DNA of 64,000 nucleotides from BMS3ABIN04 sp964553325 (lineage in GTDB: Bacteria > Bacteroidota > Ignavibacteria > Ignavibacteriales > Melioribacteraceae): positions 113,642 to 177,641 of the forward strand of contig CAZKKI010000082.1 in NCBI GenBank assembly GCA_964553325.1, written 5' to 3'. The position numbers and the translations under genes are program-made. Positions 45,382 through 55,038 of this stretch are shown one piece after another (the stretch's first letter is position 1; each line of letters starts with the position of its first letter). A model generated the notes under the pieces. That model had not been told where the DNA came from. It saw nothing but the letters and a program-made list of their open reading frames with translations, and did not search any database.

Positions 45382-45423
45382 AAAATCCGTTTCCAAGCGC
45401 ATTCGGAAACCGGCAATAAATTT

Positions 45424-45450
45424 AAGGGGCGAAATTTTCGCCCCTTTATT
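45424..45450. terminator. Bidirectional intrinsic terminator
   Basis: The stem AAGGGGCGAA / TTCGCCCCTT with a tiny loop, flanked by T on both strands, lies between the DUF2723 gene and the convergent LOG-family gene. Confidence 0.85.
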
Positions 45451-45484
45451 TTGAATAACGTGCAATCGTTTAACAACCCGGTTT

Positions 45485-46012
45485 TTATCCGAGATAACTT
45501 TTCATAAACTTAACCGTTTCATTTATACCACTGAATAATTTTATCAATCCGGTTTGTCTTCCTTCAAATTTCATACGTTCATCAACCGATTGAACAACTC
45601 CCTTCCAAAATTCTCCTAAACAAGCCACCGGCTTTTTATCCATCATATTTTTGTTCATAAACTCCCACACAACGGCAAGTTCGACCAAAGTACCTGTTCC
45701 TCCCGGAAGGATAATATAACCGTCGCCGGTATTAATAAGTTTTTCAATTCTTTCGAATAACGAATTGCACTTAATTTCTTTTGTCAAATGCTCACTCGGT
45801 TTAACGTTATACAAATCAACCGTAATGCCAATTGCCTCGCCACCGGTTTCGGTAACGCCTTTAGAAACTGCATCCATAATTCCTCTGTAACCACCCGAAC
45901 AAACGTTAAAATTATTTTCACCTAAAAGTCTGCCTAATTTGTAAGCCGAAATGTATTCCTCTTCTCCCGGTTTAGGGAAAGAACTTCCGAAAACGGTAAT
46001 GGTTTTTCTCAA
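45485..46012 (-). CDS. LOG-family protein (TIGR00725/TIGR00730-like)
   Basis: This 175-residue Rossmann-like protein has the family motifs GGYRGIMDAVSKG (about 40-52) and PGGTGTLVE (about 104-112), the nucleotide-binding pair of lysine-decarboxylase-like LOG proteins. In plants and some bacteria LOG releases cytokinin base from its ribotide; bacterial members act more generally on nucleoside monophosphates. No other cytokinin gene is near. The gene starts 2 bp after the yjbQ stop. Confidence 0.82.
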   Translation of the reverse strand: MRKTITVFGSSFPKPGEEEYISAYKLGRLLGENNFNVCSGGYRGIMDAVSKGVTETGGEAIGITVDLYNVKPSEHLTKEIKCNSLFERIEKLINTGDGYIILPGGTGTLVELAVVWEFMNKNMMDKKPVACLGEFWKGVVQSVDERMKFEGRQTGLIKLFSGINETVKFMKSYLG

Positions 46013-46014
46013 CT

Positions 46015-46434
46015 TTATTCTCCGTTTATTTGAACAATAATCCTTCTGTTTCTACTGCGGTTGTCAAAGTCGATTAAAATAATTTGCTGCCAAGTTCCCA
46101 AAAGCAAACTTCCGTTCGTGAACGGTACGGTAAACGATGCCCCTTGCAATGCAGCCCGTACATGCGAATGTCCGTTTCCGTCGTGCCAAGTATCGTCGTG
46201 ATGATAACGGATATTCGACGGAATAATTTTTTCCAAAAATTCAGGATAATCTTTCAGCAAACCGGGTTCATACTCGATTGTGGTAATTCCAGCCGTTGAA
46301 CCCGGTACGAATACGAGAGCGTTTCCTTCGCTTATTCCGCTTTCGTTTACTATTTTTTGCACTTGAGCGGTAATATCTATAATGTCCGTTCTCCCTTTTG
46401 TAGAAACAGAAAATTCAAACGTTTTTACGCTCAT
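46015..46434 (-). CDS. YjbQ/UPF0047 family protein (secondary thiamine-phosphate synthase type)
   Basis: This 139-residue protein has the UPF0047 signature HDDTWHDGNGHSHVRAALQG (about 79-98) and TWQQIILIDFDNR near the end. The conserved His residues probably bind a metal. Members complement thiamine-phosphate synthase mutants weakly, but their natural role is unknown. It forms a two-gene unit with the LOG gene and is divergent from the ornithine aminotransferase gene. Confidence 0.85.
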   Translation of the reverse strand: MSVKTFEFSVSTKGRTDIIDITAQVQKIVNESGISEGNALVFVPGSTAGITTIEYEPGLLKDYPEFLEKIIPSNIRYHHDDTWHDGNGHSHVRAALQGASFTVPFTNGSLLLGTWQQIILIDFDNRSRNRRIIVQINGE

Positions 46435-46577
46435 TTTTAACTCCGTATAACTGATTTTTTACTTATCAAATATAAACAAATCCATTGCCCAAATAAATTT
46501 TTATAAAATGTTCGGAACTCAATTTTTAATTTCATAAATTTTCGGGAATGATTTTTTAATTAAAAAAAGGAATATTT

Positions 46578-47780
46578 ATGAACACTCAAGATTACATTGC
46601 TCTCGAAGAAAAGTACGGTGCACATAATTATCACCCTTTGGATGTTGTAATTGAGAAAGCCGAAGGCGTTTGGGTTTACGACGTTGATGGAAATAAATAT
46701 CTCGATTGTCTTGCGGCGTATTCCGCCGTCAATCAAGGGCATTGTCATCCAAGAATTGTGAATGCCTTGAAACAACAAGCCGAAAAGGTAACATTAACCT
46801 CCCGCGCATTCAGAAACAATCAATTACCTTTATTATACAAAGAACTGTGTGAGTTAACCGGTTTCGAAATGGTGCTGCCGATGAACTCCGGCGCAGAAGC
46901 AGTTGAAACGGTTTTGAAAGCGGCCAGGAAATGGGGTTACAAAGTCAAAGGCGTAGAAGAAAACAAAGCCGAAATTATCGCTTGTACAAATAATTTTGCC
47001 GGCAGAACCATTACGATAATCAGCTTTTCAACCGAAGAACAATATAAAGACGGATTCGGACCTTTAACACCCGGTTTCAAAATTGTTGAGTACGGAAATG
47101 CGGAAGATTTGAAAAACGCAATATCGGAAAACACCGTTGCTTTTATCGTCGAACCTATCCAAGGCGAAGGCGGCGTTGTAGTTCCGCCCGGAGGTTATTT
47201 GAAAGAAACCTATGAAATTTGCAAAGAAAACAATGTTTTGTTTATCGCAGATGAAATTCAAACGGGCTTGGGAAGAACCGGCAAGTTGTTCGCTTTCGAA
47301 CACGAAGGAATAAAACCGGACGCAATAACCATCGGTAAAGCGCTTTCCGGCGGATTATATCCCGTTTCGGCGGTTCTTTCGCGGAAAGAAGTTTTGGGTG
47401 TGTTTAATCCGGGTGACCACGGTTCAACTTTCGGTGGCAATCCTCTCGGTGCAGCCGTAGCACGCGAAGCCCTTAAAGTTTTAATCGATGAAGATTTAAT
47501 TAGTAAGTCGGCCGAATTGGGTGATTACTTTATGGGTGAATTGAGAAAAATCGATTCACCGCACGTAAAAGAAGTGAGAGGGAAAGGTTTGTTTATCGGC
47601 GTCGAATTGAAAGATGAAGCCGGCGGTGCAAGAAGATTCTGCGAAGCTTTAAAGGAAAAAGGAATTTTGGCGAAGGAAACCCACGAAAACGTAATACGCT
47701 TTGCTCCACCGTTAATAATCAAAAAAGAAGAAATCGACTGGGCACTGAATCACATTCGCGATGTTTTGTTGATGTCGTAA
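46578..47780 (+). CDS. rocD: Ornithine aminotransferase
   Basis: RocD transfers the delta-amino group of ornithine to 2-oxoglutarate, giving glutamate semialdehyde. The 400-residue class III PLP enzyme starts with NYHPLDVVIEKAEGVWVYD, typical of ornithine aminotransferases, and has FIVEPIQGEGG, ADEIQTGLGRTG and the PLP lysine in IGKALSGGLYPVS (Lys about 253). The GLYPVSAVL context distinguishes it from acetylornithine aminotransferase. A ribosome site AAAAGGA precedes the ATG. No arginase or proline gene is adjacent. Confidence 0.92.
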   Translation: MNTQDYIALEEKYGAHNYHPLDVVIEKAEGVWVYDVDGNKYLDCLAAYSAVNQGHCHPRIVNALKQQAEKVTLTSRAFRNNQLPLLYKELCELTGFEMVLPMNSGAEAVETVLKAARKWGYKVKGVEENKAEIIACTNNFAGRTITIISFSTEEQYKDGFGPLTPGFKIVEYGNAEDLKNAISENTVAFIVEPIQGEGGVVVPPGGYLKETYEICKENNVLFIADEIQTGLGRTGKLFAFEHEGIKPDAITIGKALSGGLYPVSAVLSRKEVLGVFNPGDHGSTFGGNPLGAAVAREALKVLIDEDLISKSAELGDYFMGELRKIDSPHVKEVRGKGLFIGVELKDEAGGARRFCEALKEKGILAKETHENVIRFAPPLIIKKEEIDWALNHIRDVLLMS

Positions 47781-47790
47781 TTTTCTCAAC

Positions 47791-47818
47791 GGCTGAACGG
47801 TTTAATCGTCGTTCAGCC
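47791..47818. terminator. Hairpin between convergent genes
   Basis: A perfect 9-bp stem GGCTGAACG / CGTTCAGCC lies 11 bp after the rocD stop, and its right arm is in the last codons of the histidine kinase gene. No T run follows on either strand, so termination would be weak or Rho-assisted. Confidence 0.45.
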
Positions 47819-50153
47819 ATTGATCTATAGTCATTTTTAAAAAGTTAATATTTATCGGCTTTGCGATATAATCGTTCATTCCCGCTGCAAGGCATTTTTC
47901 CCTGTCTTTCATACTTGAGTGAGCGGTTACGGCAATTATAGGTATTTTATTTACCGGCGGTGCCATTTGTCTTATTTTCTTTGTTGCTTCCAATCCGTTC
48001 ATATCTTTCATTTCTATATCCATCAACACCAAATCGAATTTCCCGGTTTTAATTGCTTCGATAGCATCGTAGCCGTTTGTAACCGCTTCAACTTCGTATC
48101 CGGCATCGCGTAGAAGTTTAAGTTCCACTTTTTGACTTATAGGATTGTCTTCCACAAGCAGCAAGTGTTTTCTTTTTCCTCCGGTTTTAACCGGTTTCGC
48201 CAAAGGAATAAATTCACCTTCGAACATGCTTTCAACCAAAACAGGTTCCTCTTCAACTTCGGCCGAATCATTTTGCGGTTCTATGCTTTCCTCAAATTCT
48301 TCCGCGATTTCTTCATTGAATTCTTTCGGATTATATTCTTCGTAAAGGCTGAATACCGTTGTAAACGTAAACGTACTTCCCTTGCCAACTTCACTTTCCA
48401 CTTCTATTTCTCCGCCCATAAGTTTCACGAACTCTTTGCAAATCATTAGTCCCAAACCCGTTCCTTCTTTCTGCATCGAGTTTTGTAAGCGGGCAAAAGG
48501 TTTAAACAGAGTGGGAATTTTATCCTCGGGGATTCCTTTACCTGTATCTGTTACCGATGTTTTAATTTTAATTATAGCATCGGTTTGTGTTTCTTTTTCA
48601 ACTGTTATTCCTACCGAACCCGCATCCGTAAATTTAATTGCGTTATTTAACAAATTTACGAGAACTTGTCTGTATTTGGGCGCATCGCCGTAAACGGTTT
48701 CCGGAAGATCGGGAGAAATTTCAATGTTCAACTCCAATTTCTTTTCGTTGAGAAGCGGAGTAACAATCGATACCGCTTTGTTCACCTCTTCTTCGATGCT
48801 CGTCTCCATCACATCAACATCCATTTTTCCGGCTTCAATTTTAGAGAGGTCAAGTATGTTATTAATAATATCGAGTAGCGATTCGGCGGAAGTTTTTGCG
48901 TTTCTTGCAAAATCCTTTAATTCTTTTTCGCTCTCGAATAATCCGTTTTCGATTAAAGTAAGAAAACCCAGCACTGAATTCATCGGGGTTCGAATTTCAT
49001 GCGACATATTCGCAAGAAATTGTGTTTTTACGTTGCTTGCATATTCCGCCGTGGTTGCGTGTAAACTTGTATCGCTATATTCTTTTTTAAGTTTTTTAAG
49101 TTCTTCGTTTACTTTTTCGAGTTCGGAATCGTACTCGCTAACATCAACAAAAATTCCGGTGTAACCGTCTTTCTTTTCGTGTACCGACTTCCGAACCGTT
49201 AACAGAGCGGTTAATTCGCCGCCGTCTTTTGTTTTTAGTTTAACTTTTTTCCGTTTTACTATTCCTTTTCCCTTAACTATTTTCAACATATCATCAAATT
49301 CTTCGGCATTCGTAAAAATATCTTCATCCAACTTCTTCTTTAACAATTCGTTTTTATCTTTGTATTTTAGTATTTCGATAAACCCTTTATTTACGTATTT
49401 GAAATTTCCCTTGCCGTCAACTTTGAAGAAACCCAAGGCAGGATTATCTTCAATTATTTCTTCAATCTGCCAATCCGATTTATACGCCGGTATTTCATCG
49501 TCGTCAATATCATTTAATTCGCGTACCATAGAGTTAAAATTGTCAATCAGCTTCAGTTTATTTTTATACGTTAATCTGTTGATGAACACGGAAAGAACCG
49601 AAAGAAATGTAATTGTGATAAGAACAGGCAAATTAACCGAACCGGTTATGTCAATTCCTTTTAAGAAAACGATTAATCCGAAAACAACAAAATACAAAAT
49701 CAAAACGCTAATTTGATTGACGCTTTTCCAACCGAGAAACAGTGAAAGCGTAAAAATCAAAAAAATTACAACAAGAGCATTTAACAAAAAATGCGAAGGT
49801 AATTTGAATACAACAAAACCGAATGATAGAATCACTCCGGTAAGGAAAAAGTGAAGAAGTCCGACCGAATGTTTCCTTCCGAATTTTGTTTGGGATATAA
49901 CCAAAACTACAAAAGCAACTACCGTTAAAAATAGTCTTGCCAAATAAATTTCAAAGGAATACGAAATGAAAGTTTTAACTTCGAAAATCAGAGCCAACAC
50001 TCCGGCAACAGCCGTAACAATTGCCGCAATTTTGAGAGGCAACAAAATCGAAGAAACCACTTCGTTGTTATCTACTGCCGAAGAAAAATTTTTGCGTTCA
50101 TCTTTGTTTTGCTCAGCGGGTTCGAATTTTAAAATTTTTAACGGTTGCGACAT
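47802..50153 (-). CDS. Hybrid sensor histidine kinase with PAS and receiver domains
   Basis: This 783-residue protein has a set of about six TM helices (33-192), a PAS domain (about 230-345), a short coiled coil, a HisKA domain with the phospho-acceptor His385 in NMSHEIRTPMN, an HATPase domain (N box VNLLNNAIKF, G boxes DTGKGIP and GTGLGLMICK), an acidic linker and a receiver domain (663-783; Asp712 in LVLMDIEM, Lys765). There is no extracellular sensor loop of note, so it probably senses membrane or intracellular state. No separate response regulator or output domain is adjacent, so the phosphotransfer target is elsewhere. Confidence 0.92.
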   Translation of the reverse strand: MSQPLKILKFEPAEQNKDERKNFSSAVDNNEVVSSILLPLKIAAIVTAVAGVLALIFEVKTFISYSFEIYLARLFLTVVAFVVLVISQTKFGRKHSVGLLHFFLTGVILSFGFVVFKLPSHFLLNALVVIFLIFTLSLFLGWKSVNQISVLILYFVVFGLIVFLKGIDITGSVNLPVLITITFLSVLSVFINRLTYKNKLKLIDNFNSMVRELNDIDDDEIPAYKSDWQIEEIIEDNPALGFFKVDGKGNFKYVNKGFIEILKYKDKNELLKKKLDEDIFTNAEEFDDMLKIVKGKGIVKRKKVKLKTKDGGELTALLTVRKSVHEKKDGYTGIFVDVSEYDSELEKVNEELKKLKKEYSDTSLHATTAEYASNVKTQFLANMSHEIRTPMNSVLGFLTLIENGLFESEKELKDFARNAKTSAESLLDIINNILDLSKIEAGKMDVDVMETSIEEEVNKAVSIVTPLLNEKKLELNIEISPDLPETVYGDAPKYRQVLVNLLNNAIKFTDAGSVGITVEKETQTDAIIKIKTSVTDTGKGIPEDKIPTLFKPFARLQNSMQKEGTGLGLMICKEFVKLMGGEIEVESEVGKGSTFTFTTVFSLYEEYNPKEFNEEIAEEFEESIEPQNDSAEVEEEPVLVESMFEGEFIPLAKPVKTGGKRKHLLLVEDNPISQKVELKLLRDAGYEVEAVTNGYDAIEAIKTGKFDLVLMDIEMKDMNGLEATKKIRQMAPPVNKIPIIAVTAHSSMKDREKCLAAGMNDYIAKPININFLKMTIDQWLNDD

Positions 50154-50189
50154 CTAGCGGTTCAAGTTATTTTTTGAATCATCATTTGT

Positions 50190-50197
50190 TATATTTG
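50190..50197 (+). promoter_or_regulatory. Bacteroidetes-type -7 element (TATATTTG)
   Basis: TATATTTG fits the TAnnTTTG -7 element of Bacteroidetes promoters and lies about 90 bp upstream of the PAP2 gene. The surrounding GTTATATTTGCA is repeated exactly before the EamA gene (62922-62933). No matching -33 element at 19-21 bp is evident. Confidence 0.35.
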
Positions 50198-50289
50198 CAC
50201 AATTGGTATTATCGAAGACTTATTTTATTTATTAAGAGTTTTATAGACGATAAGTATTATTTTGATTTAAATCACATTGGAATGCAAAG

Positions 50290-50859
50290 ATGAGTGAATT
50301 CTTATATTCGATTGACGTGAATGTTTTTTATTTTATAAACCATTCGCTTGCCAATCCCCTTTTCGATAAATTTTTTGTATTTATCACCGATGTTTCACAT
50401 TGGTACATCGCCTGGCTGATTTTACTTGGTATATTATTTTTCCAAGGCGGGAAAGCCGGGAAATTTGCAGCGGTCGGTGCACTTGTTTTAATTGCCGTAT
50501 CCGATCAATTTAGCAGCTCGTTTTTAAAAAACTTAATTGCCCGGGAACGTCCTTGCAACGTTCTGGAGAATGTTCGACTTTTGGTTTCGTGCGGTGGGAC
50601 TTATTCCATGCCTTCCTCACATGCTTTGAATAATTTTGCAATAGCAACGTTTTTTTCAAAATTATATCCGAAATACAAAAACATACTTCTAACCGTAGCA
50701 TTTCTTGTGGCTTTTTCCCGGCCTTACATCGGGGTTCATTATCCTTCGGATATGATTGTCGGTATGGTTATAGGTTCTGTATTAGGATATTTATTCGCGT
50801 TACTTTTGATAAAAATTGAAAATTATTTGCTAAATTCCTCTCATAAATCTCAAGATTAA
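50290..50859 (+). CDS. PAP2-family membrane phosphatase
   Basis: This 189-residue membrane protein has the three-part PAP2 signature: KNLIARERP (about 77-85), MPSSHALNN (about 101-109) and SRPYIGVHYPSD (about 142-153), with all catalytic Arg, His and Asp residues. It should dephosphorylate a lipid phosphate such as undecaprenyl pyrophosphate or phosphatidic acid. About five TM helices are visible. It is 9 bp upstream of AMP nucleosidase and probably co-transcribed. An FNR-like box (TTGATTTAAATCAC, 50262-50275) overlaps its leader. Confidence 0.87.
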   Translation: MSEFLYSIDVNVFYFINHSLANPLFDKFFVFITDVSHWYIAWLILLGILFFQGGKAGKFAAVGALVLIAVSDQFSSSFLKNLIARERPCNVLENVRLLVSCGGTYSMPSSHALNNFAIATFFSKLYPKYKNILLTVAFLVAFSRPYIGVHYPSDMIVGMVIGSVLGYLFALLLIKIENYLLNSSHKSQD

Positions 50860-50868
50860 AGGAAAGTT

Positions 50869-51642
50869 ATGAAAACAAAACTCGATATTGCAAAAAACTG
50901 GCTACCGAGATATACCGGGACCCAAATTGACGAATTCGGCGATTATATGTTACTAACAAATTTTTACAATTACGTAGAAAACTTTGCCGAAAAATTCAAC
51001 TGCGACGTAAAAGGTATCGGTCGACCCATGCAAACCGCCACTAATTCAACCGGTTTATCGATAATTAATTTCGGTATAGGTTCTGCAAACGCCGCAACAA
51101 TTATGGATTTATTGATTGCCCGACAACCGAAAGGGATTCTGTTTTTGGGTAAATGCGGCGGGTTGAAACGCTCGACCGAAATCGGCCATTTCATTCTACC
51201 TATTGCGGCAATCCGCGGCGAAGGAACAAGCAACGATTACGCTCCGCCCGAAGTTCCGGCTTTACCGTCGTTTAAGCTTCACAAATTCGTTTCTCAAAAA
51301 ATAGTTGAACGGAACCTTGAATATAGAACCGGGGTTGTTTACACTACAAACAGAAGACTATGGGAATGGGATGAAGATTTTAAATCTTATTTGCGCCATC
51401 TCGGTGCAATAGGTATCGATATGGAAACCGCTACTGTGTTCGTCGTGGGATATGCAAATCAAATTGCACGCGGCGCTTTACTCCTTGTATCGGATTTGCC
51501 CATGATTCCCGAGGGAATAAAAACGGAAGAATTGGATAAAGAAGTAACCAAACAATTTGTTGATATTCACCTTTCAATCGGAATCGAGGCAATGACCCAA
51601 ATTGGCGAACGGGGTGAAAAAATAAAACATTTCACTTATTAA
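50869..51642 (+). CDS. amn: AMP nucleosidase (short form)
   Basis: This 257-residue protein belongs to the nucleoside phosphorylase fold and looks like the short Bacteroidetes AMP nucleosidase, lacking the N-terminal regulatory domain of E. coli Amn. Typical segments are FGIGSANAATIMDLL, LGKCGGLKRSTEIGH, RGEGTSNDYAPPEVPALPSF and IDMETATVFVVG with the purine-binding Glu. The reaction splits AMP into adenine and ribose 5-phosphate. AAAGGAAAG precedes the start. It follows the PAP2 gene after 9 bp. Confidence 0.85.
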   Translation: MKTKLDIAKNWLPRYTGTQIDEFGDYMLLTNFYNYVENFAEKFNCDVKGIGRPMQTATNSTGLSIINFGIGSANAATIMDLLIARQPKGILFLGKCGGLKRSTEIGHFILPIAAIRGEGTSNDYAPPEVPALPSFKLHKFVSQKIVERNLEYRTGVVYTTNRRLWEWDEDFKSYLRHLGAIGIDMETATVFVVGYANQIARGALLLVSDLPMIPEGIKTEELDKEVTKQFVDIHLSIGIEAMTQIGERGEKIKHFTY

Positions 51643-51741
51643 ATGTTTCGGAAAGCGGATATTTTTCGTATTTTAATTTATGTTTTAGTGCAACAATTTT
51701 ATTAACCGCTTGTTAAATAAATAACAATGAAGGGAAAAATA

Positions 51742-52182
51742 ATGTCCATTTACAAAAAATATATCGCAATAGTTTTTGTTTTTATTTTTTCCACCGGATT
51801 TTTGCATGCGCAAAATAAAAAGCCGGCGGATGAGGTAAAATCGGTACTTTCCGAAATTTTCAAATTAAGTAAAGAAAATAAATACGAAAAAGCAGCCGGA
51901 TTTTTCGCTTATACCGGCGATGATAAAGCAAAATATCTTAAAACCACATTAAATTATAATGTCCGCGAAGAAAAAAGCATCGTAAGAAGAAACTGCAAAA
52001 AAATAAAAGCCTATTTGGAATTGAGCGATTCGTATGAATACGGAGATTTCGCAATAAAAAAAATAGACGGGATTGACCGTTATACCTTAAAAGTAATTTT
52101 CAAAAGCGGAAGTCAAAATCTCAATATTTCATTCCAATTCATAAAACTCGGGAACAAATTCGTTCTTGCTTCTTTCGGATAA
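51742..52182 (+). CDS. Small exported protein, NTF2/DUF4878-like
   Basis: ATG 51742 is chosen because AAGGGA stands correctly before it and a signal peptide (about 1-23, ending LHAQ) follows; the earlier ATG (51727) adds five residues. The 146-residue product has a short helix pair and a beta-sheet end (YTLKVIFKSGSQNLNISFQF), suggesting an NTF2-like or DUF4878 fold. Function is unknown. A bidirectional hairpin follows directly. Confidence 0.6.
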   Translation: MSIYKKYIAIVFVFIFSTGFLHAQNKKPADEVKSVLSEIFKLSKENKYEKAAGFFAYTGDDKAKYLKTTLNYNVREEKSIVRRNCKKIKAYLELSDSYEYGDFAIKKIDGIDRYTLKVIFKSGSQNLNISFQFIKLGNKFVLASFG

Positions 52183-52204
52183 GAATTTATGTTTCGGATA
52201 GATT

Positions 52205-52240
52205 AAAAGCCCGACGTTTCGCAAATGCCGGGCTTTTTAT
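52205..52240. terminator. Bidirectional intrinsic terminator
   Basis: AAAAGCCCG (52205-52213) pairs perfectly with CGGGCTTTT (52229-52237), followed by more T, between two convergent genes. Confidence 0.85.
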
Positions 52241-52243
52241 TTT

Positions 52244-54778
52244 TCATTTCATTAAAACCATCTTTTTAACTTCGGTAAAGCTACCGGCGGTTAATTTGTA
52301 AAAATAAATTCCGCTTGGTAAATCGTTTCCGTCAAAAAATATTCGATAATTTCCGGATGATTTCTTCTCGTTAACAAGCGTTGCAACTTTTCTACCCAAA
52401 ATATCGTATACGGCAAGTTTTACATTTAATTGTTCACCGTTATTTCCGGAAGGAATACTGTATTTTATTGTTGTTCTCGGATTAAACGGATTAGGAAAAT
52501 TTTGCGATAACGTGAAATTCTGATGTTTCGCAAACTCATGCTTTATTCCCGTAAGTACATTCACGGCAATTATCCGGTCGACGTAGAAATTTTTCACATC
52601 CGGGGAACCGGCGCTGAACCAAACATCTTTTCCAGTCGAATACATCACGGGCATTTCGGGGAATTCATACAAATGATATTGCCCGTCTTGAACATCGGCA
52701 ATTGTAGGCGTTATCCAACTTCCGGGATAAACCCCCATGTTAAATGCTTCCCCGTTCGGATCGGCATTGGGATTTACTTCCACTCTTACGTAAGCATATA
52801 ATTTCCACTCCACACCGGGAGGCAACAAATCCAATTTCATACTGATTGCCCATTCGCCACCGTCGTAAACAATTGCTCCGTGATCGGAAGCTAAAGAATC
52901 TTCCACCATATTTGCCCCGCAACAAAACGTAAAATCGAGATCTTGGTAATCGATCCACTCCATACCCTCCTTTATAAAATCGGGTTTAGGCGGATTAACT
53001 CTATTTATATTCATTGCATTGAACAGCATATCTATTTCGGAATCTTCCGAATAACTTGTAACACGTGCTTCTTCAATATATTGATTGAACCGTTGCCTTC
53101 TGTTGGAATCGTGCACCCATTCAATTCCCCTTTCCGCCGCTTCGGCGGCATACATATGTTCACGCAATAAAATCGTCATATCCACACCTAATCTTACTTC
53201 ATGAACATGTTCGGCATAATCACCCGTTGCGATATTATCTGCAGCCGACATCAATTGATCGGCTTGCATAATAAAATCCAAATTCAAATAATCCGAATTT
53301 ATTCTTTGCTTGATGGATAAACGTTCCGCCGAATTCCTAAAAGAATTATGCAATAAATCAAGATATTGTTTTATGTAAGTAGCTGCGGGACCGTAATAAC
53401 CATCGCAAAATTCATTTACCAAAGCGTTGTAATCTTGGTCGGGATTCCACAATAAACGCGCACCAACCCAGCCTTTAAGTTCCGCAAAATTAGCTCCGAA
53501 CGTATTGTAAGCGCCTTGTCCGAAATACGATTTAAACGCTTTTATTCCTGCCAAGTATTTAATATTTTCGAACATCGGAAAAATATTCGGCATCGGTTGC
53601 AAATAATTTTGGAAATTTGTGTTGTATGTCCAAATTCCTAAAGTCGAAGCAATATTTGCCCACCCCGTAAAAGCTTGATAAGCATCGTAATTATTTTCCA
53701 TATCGTTAAACGGATAACCGAAATTAGCTTCAATCGGCGCCGTTTCGATCATCACGTAATCCGGAACAGTCATATTTACCGGCGGTTTGAAACTCCACTG
53801 GTAAGCATCGGTTGCCAAATGAGCATTCGGATGAACTGCGCGCACCCGGTTAGCAATGTCGGTAACCATATCTACAATCGGAGCCGAAAGAGCATTGCCA
53901 TGAGCTTCGGCAAACGCCAAACTCTCTTCGTCCGGTTCCCATCCATTATCTTCTTGTGAGAAATTATACCAAGGTTCGTCACCGTCTTCGGAAATTCTAT
54001 CTATAAAATAACTTGCCGCTTGTCCCCTTACGGCATCGTTCATTGTTTCTATTTGTCCGCCGTAATGATAAACCGCTCCTATTATATCGTGAAAATTATG
54101 ACCGTCTCTCGGTCCCGCTTTCGACCAATCATCGATTTCCTCCGGATAATCATTGTATTCCCGGTGAGTTCCTCCTCTGTTTCCGTTTAACAGGTTATGT
54201 TGACGGAAATAAGCATCTTCCGTATCCAAGCTGAAAATTTCCCTGTATTCAAAACGAGGATTTTGTAAATCGTTTGTTTGGTTAAGAACCAATTTGGAGT
54301 AATGCGGCACCATGTCGAATTCCGGGGAAAACCAACGGAATCCGAAATATCTGTCGAGTAAATAATATACACCGTAAAGCGTTCCTCTATCGAGAGCGCC
54401 GGCAATATATAAATTATTATTGTACGTTAGAATTCTAAATCCGTCAACTTTCATCGAATCGAATTGCATTAAGTTCGAAATATTCTGTGTTAGCGGATTA
54501 TTCTTACCGATAACAATCAAGTTCTTAGTAGTGTCGGGCGAATTCAGAACCGGAAAATCCGCTCCGCTAATTTCATCGAGCTTCTGACCCAGTTCCAACG
54601 CTGCGTGTTCAACCACAATGCTTTCGTTCGGATTGTAATAAATATAATATTTTGCAATTCCGCTATCTGCGAGCACTAATTCCTGAGCCGAGATTTTTTG
54701 AACCCCGGTAAGGAAAAACACTATAAGAAAAAACGGAACTACGATTTTCGCGTACCGATATTGTAAATTAGAATGCAT
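52244..54778 (-). CDS. Secreted DUF4838-type protein with type IX sorting domain
   Basis: This 844-residue protein has a signal peptide (about 1-31, ending ISAQ) and a glycosidase-67-like N-terminal beta-sandwich (about 35-150; ALELGQKLDEISGADFPVL, YGVYYLLDRYFGFRWFSPE). A DUF4838 barrel follows (about 150-560), then a beta-sandwich region (about 600-740) and a type IX sorting domain (NFPNPFNPRTTIKYS, LPSGIYFYKL). DUF4838 proteins are related to alpha-glucuronidases but their substrate is unproven. It should act on polysaccharide at the surface or outside the cell. It appears monocistronic. Confidence 0.78.
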   Translation of the reverse strand: MHSNLQYRYAKIVVPFFLIVFFLTGVQKISAQELVLADSGIAKYYIYYNPNESIVVEHAALELGQKLDEISGADFPVLNSPDTTKNLIVIGKNNPLTQNISNLMQFDSMKVDGFRILTYNNNLYIAGALDRGTLYGVYYLLDRYFGFRWFSPEFDMVPHYSKLVLNQTNDLQNPRFEYREIFSLDTEDAYFRQHNLLNGNRGGTHREYNDYPEEIDDWSKAGPRDGHNFHDIIGAVYHYGGQIETMNDAVRGQAASYFIDRISEDGDEPWYNFSQEDNGWEPDEESLAFAEAHGNALSAPIVDMVTDIANRVRAVHPNAHLATDAYQWSFKPPVNMTVPDYVMIETAPIEANFGYPFNDMENNYDAYQAFTGWANIASTLGIWTYNTNFQNYLQPMPNIFPMFENIKYLAGIKAFKSYFGQGAYNTFGANFAELKGWVGARLLWNPDQDYNALVNEFCDGYYGPAATYIKQYLDLLHNSFRNSAERLSIKQRINSDYLNLDFIMQADQLMSAADNIATGDYAEHVHEVRLGVDMTILLREHMYAAEAAERGIEWVHDSNRRQRFNQYIEEARVTSYSEDSEIDMLFNAMNINRVNPPKPDFIKEGMEWIDYQDLDFTFCCGANMVEDSLASDHGAIVYDGGEWAISMKLDLLPPGVEWKLYAYVRVEVNPNADPNGEAFNMGVYPGSWITPTIADVQDGQYHLYEFPEMPVMYSTGKDVWFSAGSPDVKNFYVDRIIAVNVLTGIKHEFAKHQNFTLSQNFPNPFNPRTTIKYSIPSGNNGEQLNVKLAVYDILGRKVATLVNEKKSSGNYRIFFDGNDLPSGIYFYKLTAGSFTEVKKMVLMK

Positions 54779-54810
54779 CTTTAAACTTCCTATTTTAAGA
54801 CAAATACACT

Positions 54811-54829
54811 TATTTTATAGTATAAAATA
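54811..54829. promoter_or_regulatory. AT-rich palindrome before the DUF4838 gene
   Basis: A perfect palindrome TATTTTATA-G-TATAAAATA lies 33-51 bp upstream of the start. It overlaps the likely -10 (TATACT on the - strand) and could be a repressor site or just an AT-rich promoter core. Confidence 0.35.
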
Positions 54830-55038
54830 TTTTTGAATGTAATGTAAAAAGATATGTTTAACTTAGCAAGTTTCAATATGCGTTTTATAAAAGTGGGGAA
54901 ATACTAAAAATGGTATTTTTAAAATAAAAGAATTTTGTATTGATTTTGTTTTTCGTGAAACACCAAGCAACCAAATATTCTTGGGGAAATTATAAATTTC
55001 ATATTTTGTAAATGCAAGAAAGGTAGATTAAGAATTAA

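Noticed and set aside
48132..49164. Several open frames of 60-146 codons opposite the histidine kinase
   Set aside because: They are low-complexity Ser/Phe-rich shadows of the kinase codons, with no start signals.
50262..50275. FNR-like box TTGATTTAAATCAC before the PAP2 gene
   Set aside because: It fits only 9 of 10 consensus bases, is a natural AT-rich palindrome, and ends 15 bp before the start codon; it is too weak to call alone.
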